Positions 33,908 through 42,055 of a stretch of 64,000 nucleotides of DNA are shown in pieces (the first letter of the stretch is position 1; every line of letters begins with the position of its first letter). Source of the DNA: JAGQIB01 sp041393395. GTDB lineage: Bacteria > ARS69. The translations under genes were made by a program, and so were the position numbers. The stretch spans positions 1-64,000 of the forward strand of contig JAWKKG010000008.1 of NCBI GenBank assembly GCA_041393395.1. The letters run 5' to 3'. Under the pieces are notes generated by a model. The model searched no databases, had not been told where the DNA came from, and saw only the letters and a program-made list of their open reading frames with translations.

Positions 33908-34905
33908 GATCCCGCCCCTTCCCCGACGCGTTCCGCCGCGCGCAGGCGAGCGCTGCGCGCACGGGGGTTGCGCGCCAGTTCCTCCGCGTCCGCGGTGAGC
34001 GGACGACGAGTGAGCTCGTGCAGCCACGCGCGATCGCCGCCACACCGGCACACGGGCAGCTCCGGTGGACAGACGCAGTTGCGGGCCGCCTCGCGGAAGG
34101 CGTGCTTCACGCGACGATCCTCGAGGCTGTGGAACGAGAGAATGACGATGCGGCCCCCGGGCGCGAGCACCTGATCGAGCTGGGCGAGGAACCGGTCGAG
34201 GTGCGCGAGCTCGTCGTTCACCGCGATCCGGATCGCCTGAAAGACACGGGCCAGCGCCTTCGCCGGAGGTTCGCCGGGACGGCGCGCAACCCCCTCGACG
34301 ACTTGACGGAGCCGGCCCGTGGTTTCGATCGGGGCCGAGGCGTGCGCGTCGAGGATCGCGCGCGCGACGCGTCGCGGACGCGGCACCTCGCCGTACTCGG
34401 CCAGCACGCGCGTGAGCTCGTCGAGGTCGACGTCGGCAAGCCACTCGGCGGCCGAGGCGCCCCGCGCGCGATCGAAGCGGAGATCGAGCGGCGCGTCGGT
34501 GCGCGTGCTGAAGCCGCGGGACGCGTCGTCCAGCTGGGGCGAACTCACGCCGAGATCGAGCAGGATTCCGTCGACGGGACCTTCGCCCCACGCGGCGAGA
34601 TGCAGCGGAAGATCGGCGTACGAGCCGTGAAGAACCTGGGCGCGACCATCGAAGCCGGAGAAGCGGCGCTCGACGAACTCCACGGCCTGCGGATCCCGAT
34701 CGAGGGCCAGCAGCCGAACCGAGTCGTTGCGGCCCAGCAATGCGAGGGAGTGGCCGGCACGTCCGACCGTTCCATCCACGACGCGTCGCGCGGAAGACGA
34801 GGCCCACAGATCGACGGCCCGCTCCAGCATGACCGAGTCGTGTGCAAGTCTCACCGTCGTCCTCCCGGTCCACGAAGACGTCGTGTGGACGGTCATCCCG
34901 ATCAC
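33904..34905 (-). CDS. rsmH: 16S rRNA (cytosine1402-N4)-methyltransferase RsmH (MraW)
   Basis: RsmH methylates C1402 of 16S rRNA using SAM. 333 residues. Family features: V-D-G-T-V-G-R-A-G-H-S SAM loop, A-L-D-R-D-P-Q-A, D-L-G-V-S-S-P-Q-L-D, F-Q-A-I-R-I-A-V-N-D-E-L, and the C-terminal I-L-S-F-H-S-L-E-D-R-R-V-K. The GTG start has GGGGAGG six bases upstream. It lies 77 bases after mraZ, as in most dcw clusters. Confidence 0.97.
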   Translation of the reverse strand: MIGMTVHTTSSWTGRTTVRLAHDSVMLERAVDLWASSSARRVVDGTVGRAGHSLALLGRNDSVRLLALDRDPQAVEFVERRFSGFDGRAQVLHGSYADLPLHLAAWGEGPVDGILLDLGVSSPQLDDASRGFSTRTDAPLDLRFDRARGASAAEWLADVDLDELTRVLAEYGEVPRPRRVARAILDAHASAPIETTGRLRQVVEGVARRPGEPPAKALARVFQAIRIAVNDELAHLDRFLAQLDQVLAPGGRIVILSFHSLEDRRVKHAFREAARNCVCPPELPVCRCGGDRAWLHELTRRPLTADAEELARNPRARSARLRAAERVGEGAGS

Positions 34906-34982
34906 GTCATCCTCCCCACCCGGGCGCGACCGGCCCTACTCCCTCGCACGCCGGTCCATCCGGCGTCCCGTTCCCGTCACCG

Positions 34983-35453
34983 TCACCCCCGCCGCGAGAA
35001 CAGCTCCTTCGCCTTCTCCTCGTAGGAGCTCGCGGCGCGGGACTTCTTCACGTGCGACTCGTACGTCTCGGGATTCCAGAGCTCGACGTGGTCGATCATC
35101 CCGAGGACCAGCACTTCCTTCCCCTTCTCCAGACCGGCCAGCGCCAGGTGCGCCGGCGGGACCAGGATCCGGCCCGCCCCGTCCACCGGGACGTCCTCGA
35201 CGTGCAGCATCATCTCGAGCACGAAGTCGCGGGCTTCCTGCCCCTGGAACTGTTTTTCGCGCAGCTGCTGCTCGTAGATGGGCCACTCGTCGGCCGTGAA
35301 ACCCCACACGCATTCGTTCAGACCCTTGGTGAGGACCAGGTAGGGCTTCTCGGTCTCCGTCTTGACCCCGGTCACTTGCCGGAACGCCTTGGACAGGGCC
35401 AGGCGGCCCTTCACGTCCAGGTTGTGCCGGAAAGAACCGCGGAACGAAGCCAC
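34983..35453 (-). CDS. mraZ: transcriptional regulator MraZ
   Basis: MraZ is an AbrB-fold DNA-binding protein that represses or tunes the dcw operon. The 156-residue protein starts at GTG giving (M)-A-S-F-R-G-S-F-R-H-N-L-D-V-K-G-R-L, the family N-terminus; the open frame reaches 22 codons further but without similarity. The second AbrB-like half contains V-D-G-A-G-R-I-L-V-P-P. It is the first gene of the cluster and its probable operator lies just upstream (see the TGGG repeats). Confidence 0.96.
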   Translation of the reverse strand: MASFRGSFRHNLDVKGRLALSKAFRQVTGVKTETEKPYLVLTKGLNECVWGFTADEWPIYEQQLREKQFQGQEARDFVLEMMLHVEDVPVDGAGRILVPPAHLALAGLEKGKEVLVLGMIDHVELWNPETYESHVKKSRAASSYEEKAKELFSRRG

Positions 35454-35534
35454 CGGACCGATCCCTTCCCGGGAGCGTCCCCGCCCCCGCCACGGGGAGT
35501 CCCTCCCCGTCGTCCCCATGGATTGCCCAGGCGC

Positions 35535-35581
35535 AGATTACTGCCCCACTTTGACCCACTGCAACCCCCATTCTGACCCCA
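35535..35581 (-). promoter_or_regulatory. mraZ promoter with four MraZ-box-like TGGG repeats
   Basis: On the minus strand upstream of mraZ, four TGGG(G/T) direct repeats begin at 35581, 35570, 35558 and 35548, spaced 11, 12 and 10 bases. MraZ boxes in E. coli and Mycoplasma are three or more TGGGN repeats with a period near 10. A possible promoter overlaps them: -35 TTGCAG (35564-35559), 18-base spacer, -10 TAATCT (35540-35535), giving a leader of about 75 bases. Box placement over the -35 and spacer suggests autoregulation. The GC-rich stretch from 35582 to 35744 shows nothing else I can support. Confidence 0.6.
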
Positions 35582-35744
35582 ATCCACACTTTTTTCCGCC
35601 ACCTTCCACCCGCCGCCCCGATCTCGGGGGCTCGCCCCCCCCCGGGCCGGCCAAACGCCCGGGCCCGGGACCGAGCGGGGCCGCCAGGCCATGGAGCCGG
35701 AGCACCTGGATCGGCAGGACGCGCCCCCTTGCGGCCAGGAGCGC

Positions 35745-35780
35745 CACAAAAAGAAAAGGCGACCCACTCTCTGGGTCGCC
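35745..35780 (-). terminator. strong intrinsic terminator of the lipoprotein gene
   Basis: A perfect nine-base stem, GGCGACCCA (35758-35766) with TGGGTCGCC (35772-35780) around a five-base loop, is followed on the minus strand by TTTTCTTTTTG (35757-35747). This is a textbook Rho-independent terminator. It closes the transcript of the lipoprotein gene after the palindromic element and insulates the mraZ promoter. Confidence 0.92.
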
Positions 35781-35825
35781 CTCGCGGAATCGGGGCTCCC
35801 CTCGCGGGGGCCCTGGTGTCGTCGC

Positions 35826-35994
35826 CTAGTGCTTCGTCACGGAATTCCTGTTCATTCTCCGTCGGTCCTCGATGCTCCCGGCGACGAGCGCCGACGAGAG
35901 CGTATCTTCAGATACGCTGAGGAGGAGCGAGAAAATCGGGGACTTCGAGGGCCACGGAGAATGAACAGGAATTCCGTGACGAAGCACGAACTAG
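35826..35994. repeat. 169-bp palindromic element bounded by CTAG, after the lipoprotein gene
   Basis: Arms of 33 bases, 35830-35862 and 35954-35986, are perfectly complementary (TGCTTCGTCACGG, then GAATTCC, then TGTTCATTCTCCGT). Each side ends in CTAG; the right side has four extra bases (TTCG) next to it. Inside the arms the pairing continues imperfectly for about 18 bases, and the centre holds a separate perfect hairpin (AGCGTATCT / AGATACGCT, 35899-35918). The right CTAG contains the TAG stop of the lipoprotein gene. Architecture matches the palindrome after ftsA, and both share the string GGTCCTCGA. A non-autonomous MITE-like element is one reading; a structured 3' UTR is another. Confidence 0.88.
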
Positions 35995-36842
35995 TTGCAG
36001 CTTCCCTCGCGCGTGATGCAGCAGCTCACCGTACCGATGTTGCCGGCCGGGTCGCGGGCGCGGAGCGTGAAATCCCAGAGGCACTGCGAGTCGAACAGGT
36101 CGGAGTACTGCGTGGGCGGTGCATTCCCGACGATCAGCGGATCGGAGCCGCTCGGGAAATAGGTCCAGTCCGTGAACCCGTCCGACAGGTGCGACGTGCA
36201 AGTGTTCTGGCTTCGGCCTCGAAGCTCGTAGGAGTACTCGATCGCGGTCCGCGGAGTGGTCTGCAGGCGACTGTCGTCCGACGCGTTGATGAAGAACACG
36301 TACGACGTGGTCTGGCCGATGCGGCCGCACATCTGGTCGATCTCGCCGAACTCGTCGTAGTCGCCGATCACGGGCACGGGGGGCACGTCGTCGAAGAACA
36401 CGTAGAAGCGGAACCGCGCCGTCTCGCTGAACGCTCCCTCGGAGTCGATCGACCGCGCGCGCATCTCGTACCAGCCGTCGTCGAGATCCGAGAACGTGGT
36501 GAACTGGTCGGTCTGCCGCGGCGTCCAGTTGTCATCCGGACCGCCCGGCGGATCCAGCGAACGAATCACCGTGCCTGCCTGTCCCCCGCTCTCGAAGAAG
36601 GCCTCGTCCGTTTCCACGAGCTGGTACTGGTACGCCACGACGTCGCTGTCGAGATCCGTACCGATCCAGCGGAAGAACGCCTCGTTCCGGAACGTCGTGT
36701 CCGCGGGCGTGCTGTCGAAGAACGTGATCGGATTCGTGTTCTCGCCCGCCTGCTTGTCGAAGGAGAGCGGACAGCCGGAAAGGGCGACGACGAGACCGAG
36801 CAGGCCGAAGAGGCTGAGAGCCGTGATCAAGCGACGAGCCAA
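35991..36842 (-). CDS. secreted lipoprotein with Ig/FN3-like domains
   Basis: A 283-residue lipoprotein, function unknown. The TTG start is fixed by GGAGG four bases upstream and by the signal peptide that follows (R-R-L-I-T-A-L-S-L-F-G-L-L) with lipobox L-S-G-C. The mature part has beta-rich segments resembling fibronectin-III or Ig-like repeats: F-F-R-W-I-G-T-D-L-D-S-D-V-V-A-Y-Q-Y, then G-W-Y-E-M-R-A-R-S-I-D-S-E-G-A-F-S-E-T-A-R-F. The C-terminal third has six cysteines, including a C-C pair. It is monocistronic: a palindrome and a strong terminator follow, and 169 bases lie upstream. Probably an outer-surface or periplasmic protein. Confidence 0.85.
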   Translation of the reverse strand: MARRLITALSLFGLLGLVVALSGCPLSFDKQAGENTNPITFFDSTPADTTFRNEAFFRWIGTDLDSDVVAYQYQLVETDEAFFESGGQAGTVIRSLDPPGGPDDNWTPRQTDQFTTFSDLDDGWYEMRARSIDSEGAFSETARFRFYVFFDDVPPVPVIGDYDEFGEIDQMCGRIGQTTSYVFFINASDDSRLQTTPRTAIEYSYELRGRSQNTCTSHLSDGFTDWTYFPSGSDPLIVGNAPPTQYSDLFDSQCLWDFTLRARDPAGNIGTVSCCITREGSCN

Positions 36843-37011
36843 GGAGCCTCCTCTTCCCGGTCTTTCCGAAGCGACCGGTGCGTTTCTCGGCGCGGCCCCC
36901 GGTTCTCCCGGGGTGCGGGAGGCGGGCCGGCGGCGGAAGTGGCGCGGGCGGTAAGTTCCCACGGAAGCGCCACTTGCGACCCGGGGACTATAGGAACCGC
37001 GTCCGGGGGTG

Positions 37012-38526
37012 TCAAGGCCGGTCCCCGGCGCCGGACGAGACCGCGGGGGGAGCCGGGGACGGCCCCACCGCGCCGACGGCCGCCTTCGCGTCGCGGGAGG
37101 GAGCCATGACGATCGTCCCGTCCGTCCGCAAAGCCACGCTCATCGAGCGGGCGGGCGGATGGCCCGGCGGAGCCGCCTCGCCCTCCCGCCAGTAGGGGCG
37201 CCCCTCCCAGTACAGCCGGACCATCGAGGAGAATCCGTTCCGGAACACCCAGGCCGAGCGCCACGAGTCCGGAATCCCCCGGAACACGAGCGCGTCCTCC
37301 GGGTCCAGGCTCTGGAAGAAGCTCCAGCGCGCCACGATGCCCTTCGTCCAGCGGGAGGCCAGGACCCAGTCCGCCTGCCGATCCACCGCCCCGGCCACGA
37401 GCACGAGCAGCCCGGCCAAGACGATGCCGCGCGCAGCCAGGATCCCGCCCGGGATCCGGTCCTTGCGACGGAGCAGCGCCTGGGCCAGGAGCCCCAGCAC
37501 GAGACAAGCGCCGAGCGACGACACGTACTGGAATCGCTCGCCACTGCCCGGCAGGGCGAGAAACGGGGTCGACGCGGCCAGGATCCAGAGGAACGCGCCG
37601 CGGACGTCGCGCCCGCCCCGGAGCCACGCCGCGACGAGCGCGGCCGCGCCGAGAAGGAGCGGCAGGAACAGGTGCGGGCGCCGCACGAGCTCCGCGAGGA
37701 ACGCCCCGAGACCCGACGCCTCGGCCCACAACGACTGGATCTCCCACATGCGCACGGGAACGAATCCCCCGAGCAGGAAGAACGCGACGTTCTTGAGCAG
37801 ATGTCCACCGATCGCCATCCGATACGGCGACGCGTCCCCGCCGCGGTCGATCCCGAGCACGATCGCGAAGTACGCCGCGAGCAGGATCGCGTAGGGCACG
37901 GACTCGGCGAACGTCGGCCAGCGCCGGGACGGCGCGCCGCCGGCACGCGCGGGGGGCCACCACCACGTCGTGAGCACGAGCAGGGGCACGAACACGACCG
38001 CGGTCTCCTTGGACATCAGCGCTCCCGCGAACGCGATCACGGAGAGAACCGCGTCGCGCGCCCGACCGGAACGGCGGGCGCGACGGAACCACAGCAACGC
38101 GAGGAACAGGAACAACCCCACGTAGAGCGAGGTCACGCCCGACGCCCAGACCACCGGCTCCACGTGAATGAAGTGCAGCGCGAACGCGAGACCCGCGTAA
38201 CGCGCCGCGCGACGATTCTCCCGTCCGAGCAGATCCGCGGCGAGCAGGAACGCCGCGACGGAGGCGCAGGCGTGCAGCAGCACCGCGACGACGTTCCACA
38301 CCGTGGTGTACCCGCCGGCCCATCCCCCCAGCACGCCGAAGTGCAGCCGGGGGATCGGCCGGTAGAAGTCCACGTTCGTCGTGCTGAACAGTCCGATCCC
38401 CTGCCCCACCGTCTGGAACAGGTTCCGCTCGAGATTCAGGAAATCGTCGGAGACGAAGTAGTGATCGAGCGTCGCCACGTACAGCGCGATCGCGGCCAAG
38501 GCGATCAGCAGCGCAGGACGGGTCAT
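37012..38526 (-). CDS. GT-C-like polytopic membrane protein
   Basis: A 504-residue protein with about ten to twelve membrane helices. The first periplasmic loop has H-Y-F-V-S-D-D-F-L, an acidic pair placed as in GT-C glycosyltransferases (PMT, ArnT, Alg families), and a later S-K-E-T motif is common in relatives of this type. The C-terminal 120 residues are soluble and may lie in the periplasm. Such enzymes use polyprenyl-linked sugars outside the inner membrane. The ATG overlaps the next GT2 gene (ATGA), placing it at the 3' end of the glycan operon. The acceptor is unknown; an O-antigen-polymerase-like role is also possible. Confidence 0.7.
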   Translation of the reverse strand: MTRPALLIALAAIALYVATLDHYFVSDDFLNLERNLFQTVGQGIGLFSTTNVDFYRPIPRLHFGVLGGWAGGYTTVWNVVAVLLHACASVAAFLLAADLLGRENRRAARYAGLAFALHFIHVEPVVWASGVTSLYVGLFLFLALLWFRRARRSGRARDAVLSVIAFAGALMSKETAVVFVPLLVLTTWWWPPARAGGAPSRRWPTFAESVPYAILLAAYFAIVLGIDRGGDASPYRMAIGGHLLKNVAFFLLGGFVPVRMWEIQSLWAEASGLGAFLAELVRRPHLFLPLLLGAAALVAAWLRGGRDVRGAFLWILAASTPFLALPGSGERFQYVSSLGACLVLGLLAQALLRRKDRIPGGILAARGIVLAGLLVLVAGAVDRQADWVLASRWTKGIVARWSFFQSLDPEDALVFRGIPDSWRSAWVFRNGFSSMVRLYWEGRPYWREGEAAPPGHPPARSMSVALRTDGTIVMAPSRDAKAAVGAVGPSPAPPAVSSGAGDRP

Positions 38527-39449
38527 CCCCTGCCTCCGCGTGCGCGGTGTCGCCAACCGTCCAGGTACGCGGCGGCCCGCACGAAGTCGAACAGTGGCGC
38601 CGCCGGAATCCCGCGCGGGAGACGCTCACCGATCCACGCTGCCGGCGCCCAGAACGCACGGCGACACAGAAGGCGCGCCGCGTGGCGTGACACCCACGAG
38701 CCGGCCGACGGATCCCCGTCGATGAGTCCCAGCCGGAGCTCGCGGTAGGATTCCGGAACCTTGCGGACGAGGATCGGAAGCATGCGCTCTCCATAGCGCC
38801 GCAGCCGCTCCGCCATGCGCGGCACCGAGTTGAGATCGAGATGCCACGAAACAGCCCGCTCCGCGTAGGCGAAGCGCGCGCCGTGCGCCGCGAGTCGGTA
38901 GCCCATCTCCGTGTCCTCTCCCCCGTACTCGTCGAACTCGGGATCGAATCCCCCGGCCCGAGCCGTCAACTCGCGCGCCACCGAGGAGTTCCCCGTCATG
39001 AAGTAGCGCGGCGGGATCTCCGTTCCGTTCGCGACCTTCTTCACTCCACGCGAGTCGATGTACTCCACGAAGGCGTTCCTCCGGACCTCGGGCGCCGTGA
39101 CGATGTTCCCGAGCGCGACGTCGCCTACCGCGTGCGCGGCGGCGTGCGCCGCGAGGAACTCCGGGCACACCCGCATGTCCCCGTCCAGGAACACGACGAC
39201 GTCGCCCGTCGCCGCGGCGAGTCCGGTGTTGCGCGTGGCACTCCGCCCCCGGTTCGTCTCGTGGTGAAGGACACGGACGGGAAACGGAAGTTCCTGCGCG
39301 GCCACGTGCTCGCCAAGCGCGGGATCGACACCGTCGTCCACGATCACCACGTCGAAGGCCGGGGCGTCGCGCTGCTCGCGCAAGCTCGCGAGCAGGCGAT
39401 CGAGGAGATCCCGGCGACCGTGGGTCGGCACCACCACCGTGAGCTTCAC
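38523..39449 (-). CDS. GT2 family glycosyltransferase
   Basis: A 308-residue GT-A glycosyltransferase. N-terminal L-T-V-V-V-P-T-H-G-R-R-D-L-L leads to the V-I-V-D-D-G nucleotide site; V-V-F-L-D-G-D-M is the metal-binding DxD equivalent, and G-G-E-D-T-E-M-G-Y-R-L contains the ED catalytic base region. No membrane helix is clear. The GTG start has GGAGG six bases upstream and overlaps the flippase stop (GTGA). It is one of several transferases that should assemble a surface polysaccharide repeat unit. Confidence 0.9.
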   Translation of the reverse strand: MKLTVVVPTHGRRDLLDRLLASLREQRDAPAFDVVIVDDGVDPALGEHVAAQELPFPVRVLHHETNRGRSATRNTGLAAATGDVVVFLDGDMRVCPEFLAAHAAAHAVGDVALGNIVTAPEVRRNAFVEYIDSRGVKKVANGTEIPPRYFMTGNSSVARELTARAGGFDPEFDEYGGEDTEMGYRLAAHGARFAYAERAVSWHLDLNSVPRMAERLRRYGERMLPILVRKVPESYRELRLGLIDGDPSAGSWVSRHAARLLCRRAFWAPAAWIGERLPRGIPAAPLFDFVRAAAYLDGWRHRARGGRG

Positions 39450-40912
39450 GCCGCCCTCCGCGCGACCTGCGCCACGACGCTCGGGAGTCGCGCGAGCTCC
39501 TGCGGCGCCACCGCCCGGAACGGTAGCAGGAGAAGCGGGAAGAGCGCGAGCAGCGGAACGCGGATCGCGAGACCCGCCGGAAAGGAAACGTCGCCGACGA
39601 GCTCGCCGGCGGCGAACACGGCCCCGGCCGCGAGCAAAGTCCGGCCGAGCCGGAAGACCTCGAACGGAACCCGATACTGGCGGTGCGATTCCAGGAGCAC
39701 GAGGGCGCACAGCAGCACGTTCGTGATCACGGTGGCGATCGCCGCCCCGGACTCGCGCCAGATCGGGATCATCCACGCGTTCAGTCCCGCATTCGTCAGC
39801 GCCGCCGCCCCGACCAGGAACGGCAGCCGGCGTGTGTCGCCGGCGATCTGGAGTCCGGTGGAGAACGCCTGCGACGCCGCGTACAGGACCGTCGCGAGCA
39901 CGAGCCACGGAATCACCCGGACCGACGCGTCGAACGCCTGCGCCGAGAGCACCACGAGGACCTCGCGCCGGAGCACGGCGATCGCGAGTCCGCCGCCCGC
40001 GACCACCACGAACAGATGCCGATACACGCGAGCGATCCCTTCGGCGCCGTCGCGGTCCCGCGGGCGCGAGAACGAGAACGACGGCCAGGCGAGCTGGATC
40101 GACGTCACGAGCAGCGCGAGCGGAAGGCAGATCTCGGACGCGAAGCTGTACACGCCGACCGCATGAAGATCCGCGAACACGCGGAGCAGCCATCCGTCCA
40201 GGTAGCTCAGCGCCCAGAGGCCGAGCGCCGAGGGAACGAGCGGCAACCCGAACGCGAGCAGCGGCCGGAGCCGCGGTGGAGCGCCGCCCCCCGCGCCGCG
40301 CGCCCGGAGCAGCAGCCGCGGAATCGCCACGAGGGCGATCGTCGCCGGACCGGCGAGATTGCCGAGCAGGAATCCCTCGATCCCGAGCCCGCGCCCGAAC
40401 ACGAGGTACAGGGTCACCGACAGGGAGATCACGCCCTTCGCCGCCATCATCCAGGCGAAGTCGCGGGCGCGGTCCAGCGCCCGGAGGTGTCCGAGGTACA
40501 GCTGGAACTGCGCGGCGAAGAACGCAATGCCGGCCGCGATCGCGACGCCGCCCCCGTGCGCGGGCGTTCCGAACAGGATCTGGGAGATTCCCTCCCGGGC
40601 GATCAGCACGGGGATCAGGAGCAGCAGGTCGAGTGCCGGCAGCGCGCGGAAGATCGCGACCCGAAGCCGGCGACGTTCGTCCTCGTTCTCCGTCCGGTGG
40701 TGCGCGCGGATGAGCGCCGTCACGAGACCGGCCTCGAACACGAGATGCAGGAAGTTCGTCGTGGCGAGGAGCAGCGACAGTACGCCGAAGTCCTCGGGCG
40801 CCAGGCGGCGCGCGATCACGAACAGCAGGACCGCCCGCGAGATCCCCCCCACCACGGATCCGGTCGCGTACGCGAGCGTCTGTCGCGCGACGCTCGCGGT
40901 CGAGCCGATCAA
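39446..40912 (-). CDS. Wzx-type polysaccharide flippase (MATE/MOP superfamily)
   Basis: A 488-residue protein with about 12 to 14 membrane helices of the polysaccharide-transporter family, which flips undecaprenyl-linked repeat units to the periplasm. It opens with T-L-A-Y-A-T-G-S-V-V-G-G-I-S-R-A and A-P-E-D-F-G-V-L-S-L, the common Wzx start, and has G-V-Y-S-F-A-S-E-I near the middle. TTG start in a TTGA overlap with the upstream GT4 gene; an SD GGAGG lies nine bases away. With the GT-C and GT2/GT4 genes it defines the locus as Wzx-type export. Confidence 0.9.
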   Translation of the reverse strand: MIGSTASVARQTLAYATGSVVGGISRAVLLFVIARRLAPEDFGVLSLLLATTNFLHLVFEAGLVTALIRAHHRTENEDERRRLRVAIFRALPALDLLLLIPVLIAREGISQILFGTPAHGGGVAIAAGIAFFAAQFQLYLGHLRALDRARDFAWMMAAKGVISLSVTLYLVFGRGLGIEGFLLGNLAGPATIALVAIPRLLLRARGAGGGAPPRLRPLLAFGLPLVPSALGLWALSYLDGWLLRVFADLHAVGVYSFASEICLPLALLVTSIQLAWPSFSFSRPRDRDGAEGIARVYRHLFVVVAGGGLAIAVLRREVLVVLSAQAFDASVRVIPWLVLATVLYAASQAFSTGLQIAGDTRRLPFLVGAAALTNAGLNAWMIPIWRESGAAIATVITNVLLCALVLLESHRQYRVPFEVFRLGRTLLAAGAVFAAGELVGDVSFPAGLAIRVPLLALFPLLLLPFRAVAPQELARLPSVVAQVARRAA

Positions 40913-42036
40913 GACGCCTTCCCTCCGGGGATCGCGCGTCCCTCGGCGTCCATCCAGCCCCGCTCCCGGTACGTCGCGTAGATCTTCTCCACGATCGCGT
41001 CGGCGCCGTGCGTGCGCTCGACCCACGCCCGTCCCGCCCGCGAACGCTCGGCCAGCCGTGCCGGCTCGCGGGCGAGCTCGACGAGCTGGTCCGCCAGCGC
41101 TTCCGGGTTGGCCAGCACGAACGGATGATCCCCCAGGAACGTGGCGAGGTCCGGCACCATCGACGTGAGACAGGGGATCCCCATCGCGAGCGCCTCCAGC
41201 GAGTTCATGCCGTAGCCGGTCGCGCGGTGATCTCCCACCTGATCCACCAGGAGGTTCGCGCGACGCTTTCGTGCCACGGCCTCCTCGTGCGTCACGCCTT
41301 CCACCAGGTCGAACTCGAACTCGACCTCCCGGCGCGCCCGCTCCACCGCCTCGATCAGGAGATCCGTGCCCTTGTACGCGCGGTTCCGCGGCGCGTGGAC
41401 GATCCGGAGCTTGTCGGTCGCCGGGGCGCGCCACTCGTAGCGGGAGGCGTCGAACGGAATGAAGAAGTACGTGAGACTCGGATCCAGCGCGAGGTGGTCC
41501 CACTCGCACGTGAGGTTCCAGTCGGACAGCTCGCGAATCGCCGGAATCACACCCCGGTCGCGCAGATCCGTGCCGAGGTAGTAGGCCACGATGCGCTTCC
41601 CTCGACGTTTCATCTCGCGCAGGAATCGCGCGTCACGGTAGAAGCCCACGCCGGATTCCAGGTGGTAGACGTCGAAGTCGTCGAGGCCGTGCTCGCGAAT
41701 CGCCCGCTCGATCCGTCCCTTCCAGAGCACCTCTTCGCGCAGACGGAAGAACGTCGCCTCGAGTCCGCTGCGGGGACGCCATTCGGGCGCCCCGCCGGTC
41801 TCCACCTCCGCCGCGCGGGGACGGTGCCCGTGCAGACGATCCAGCGCCCGCTTCATGCTCATGTGGAGCGGCGTTCCCTGCAGGAACGGCAGGTCGAGGC
41901 AGATGTCCTCCTCGAACTCGTTCACGCAGCGGACCAGCGTGACGAGGCGCGACTCGTGCCCGTGACGGCGGTGCGCGTCCACGAACGCGTTCGCCATGCC
42001 GACCCAGTTCTGGTCGCAGAGGTGGAGGATCTTCAC
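40909..42036 (-). CDS. GT4-like glycosyltransferase
   Basis: A 375-residue GT-B type protein beginning V-K-I-L-H-L-C-D-Q-N-W-V-G. The C-terminal half carries a donor-site pattern: I-V-H-A-P-R-N-R-A-Y-K-G-T-D-L-L, then D-Q-V-G-D-H-R-A-T-G-Y-G-M-N-S-L-E-A-L-A-M-G-I-P, resembling GT4 enzymes with E at the end of the EX7E motif. The GTG start has GGAGG five bases upstream; 19 bases separate it from the amidohydrolase gene. The family fit is clear in the C-terminal half and weaker in the first 150 residues. Confidence 0.82.
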   Translation of the reverse strand: MKILHLCDQNWVGMANAFVDAHRRHGHESRLVTLVRCVNEFEEDICLDLPFLQGTPLHMSMKRALDRLHGHRPRAAEVETGGAPEWRPRSGLEATFFRLREEVLWKGRIERAIREHGLDDFDVYHLESGVGFYRDARFLREMKRRGKRIVAYYLGTDLRDRGVIPAIRELSDWNLTCEWDHLALDPSLTYFFIPFDASRYEWRAPATDKLRIVHAPRNRAYKGTDLLIEAVERARREVEFEFDLVEGVTHEEAVARKRRANLLVDQVGDHRATGYGMNSLEALAMGIPCLTSMVPDLATFLGDHPFVLANPEALADQLVELAREPARLAERSRAGRAWVERTHGADAIVEKIYATYRERGWMDAEGRAIPGGKAS

Positions 42037-42055
42037 GCCGCCTCCGCCGGTCGCG

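Noticed and set aside
32007..34043. Extending ftsI upstream to a 678-residue protein
   Set aside because: The extra N-terminus is the out-of-frame reading of ftsL and rsmH; the ATG with the ATGA overlap gives the normal FtsI start.
35691..37109. A 472-codon plus-strand frame over the lipoprotein gene and palindrome
   Set aside because: It passes through a strong terminator and a palindrome and is antisense to a gene with a signal peptide and lipobox.
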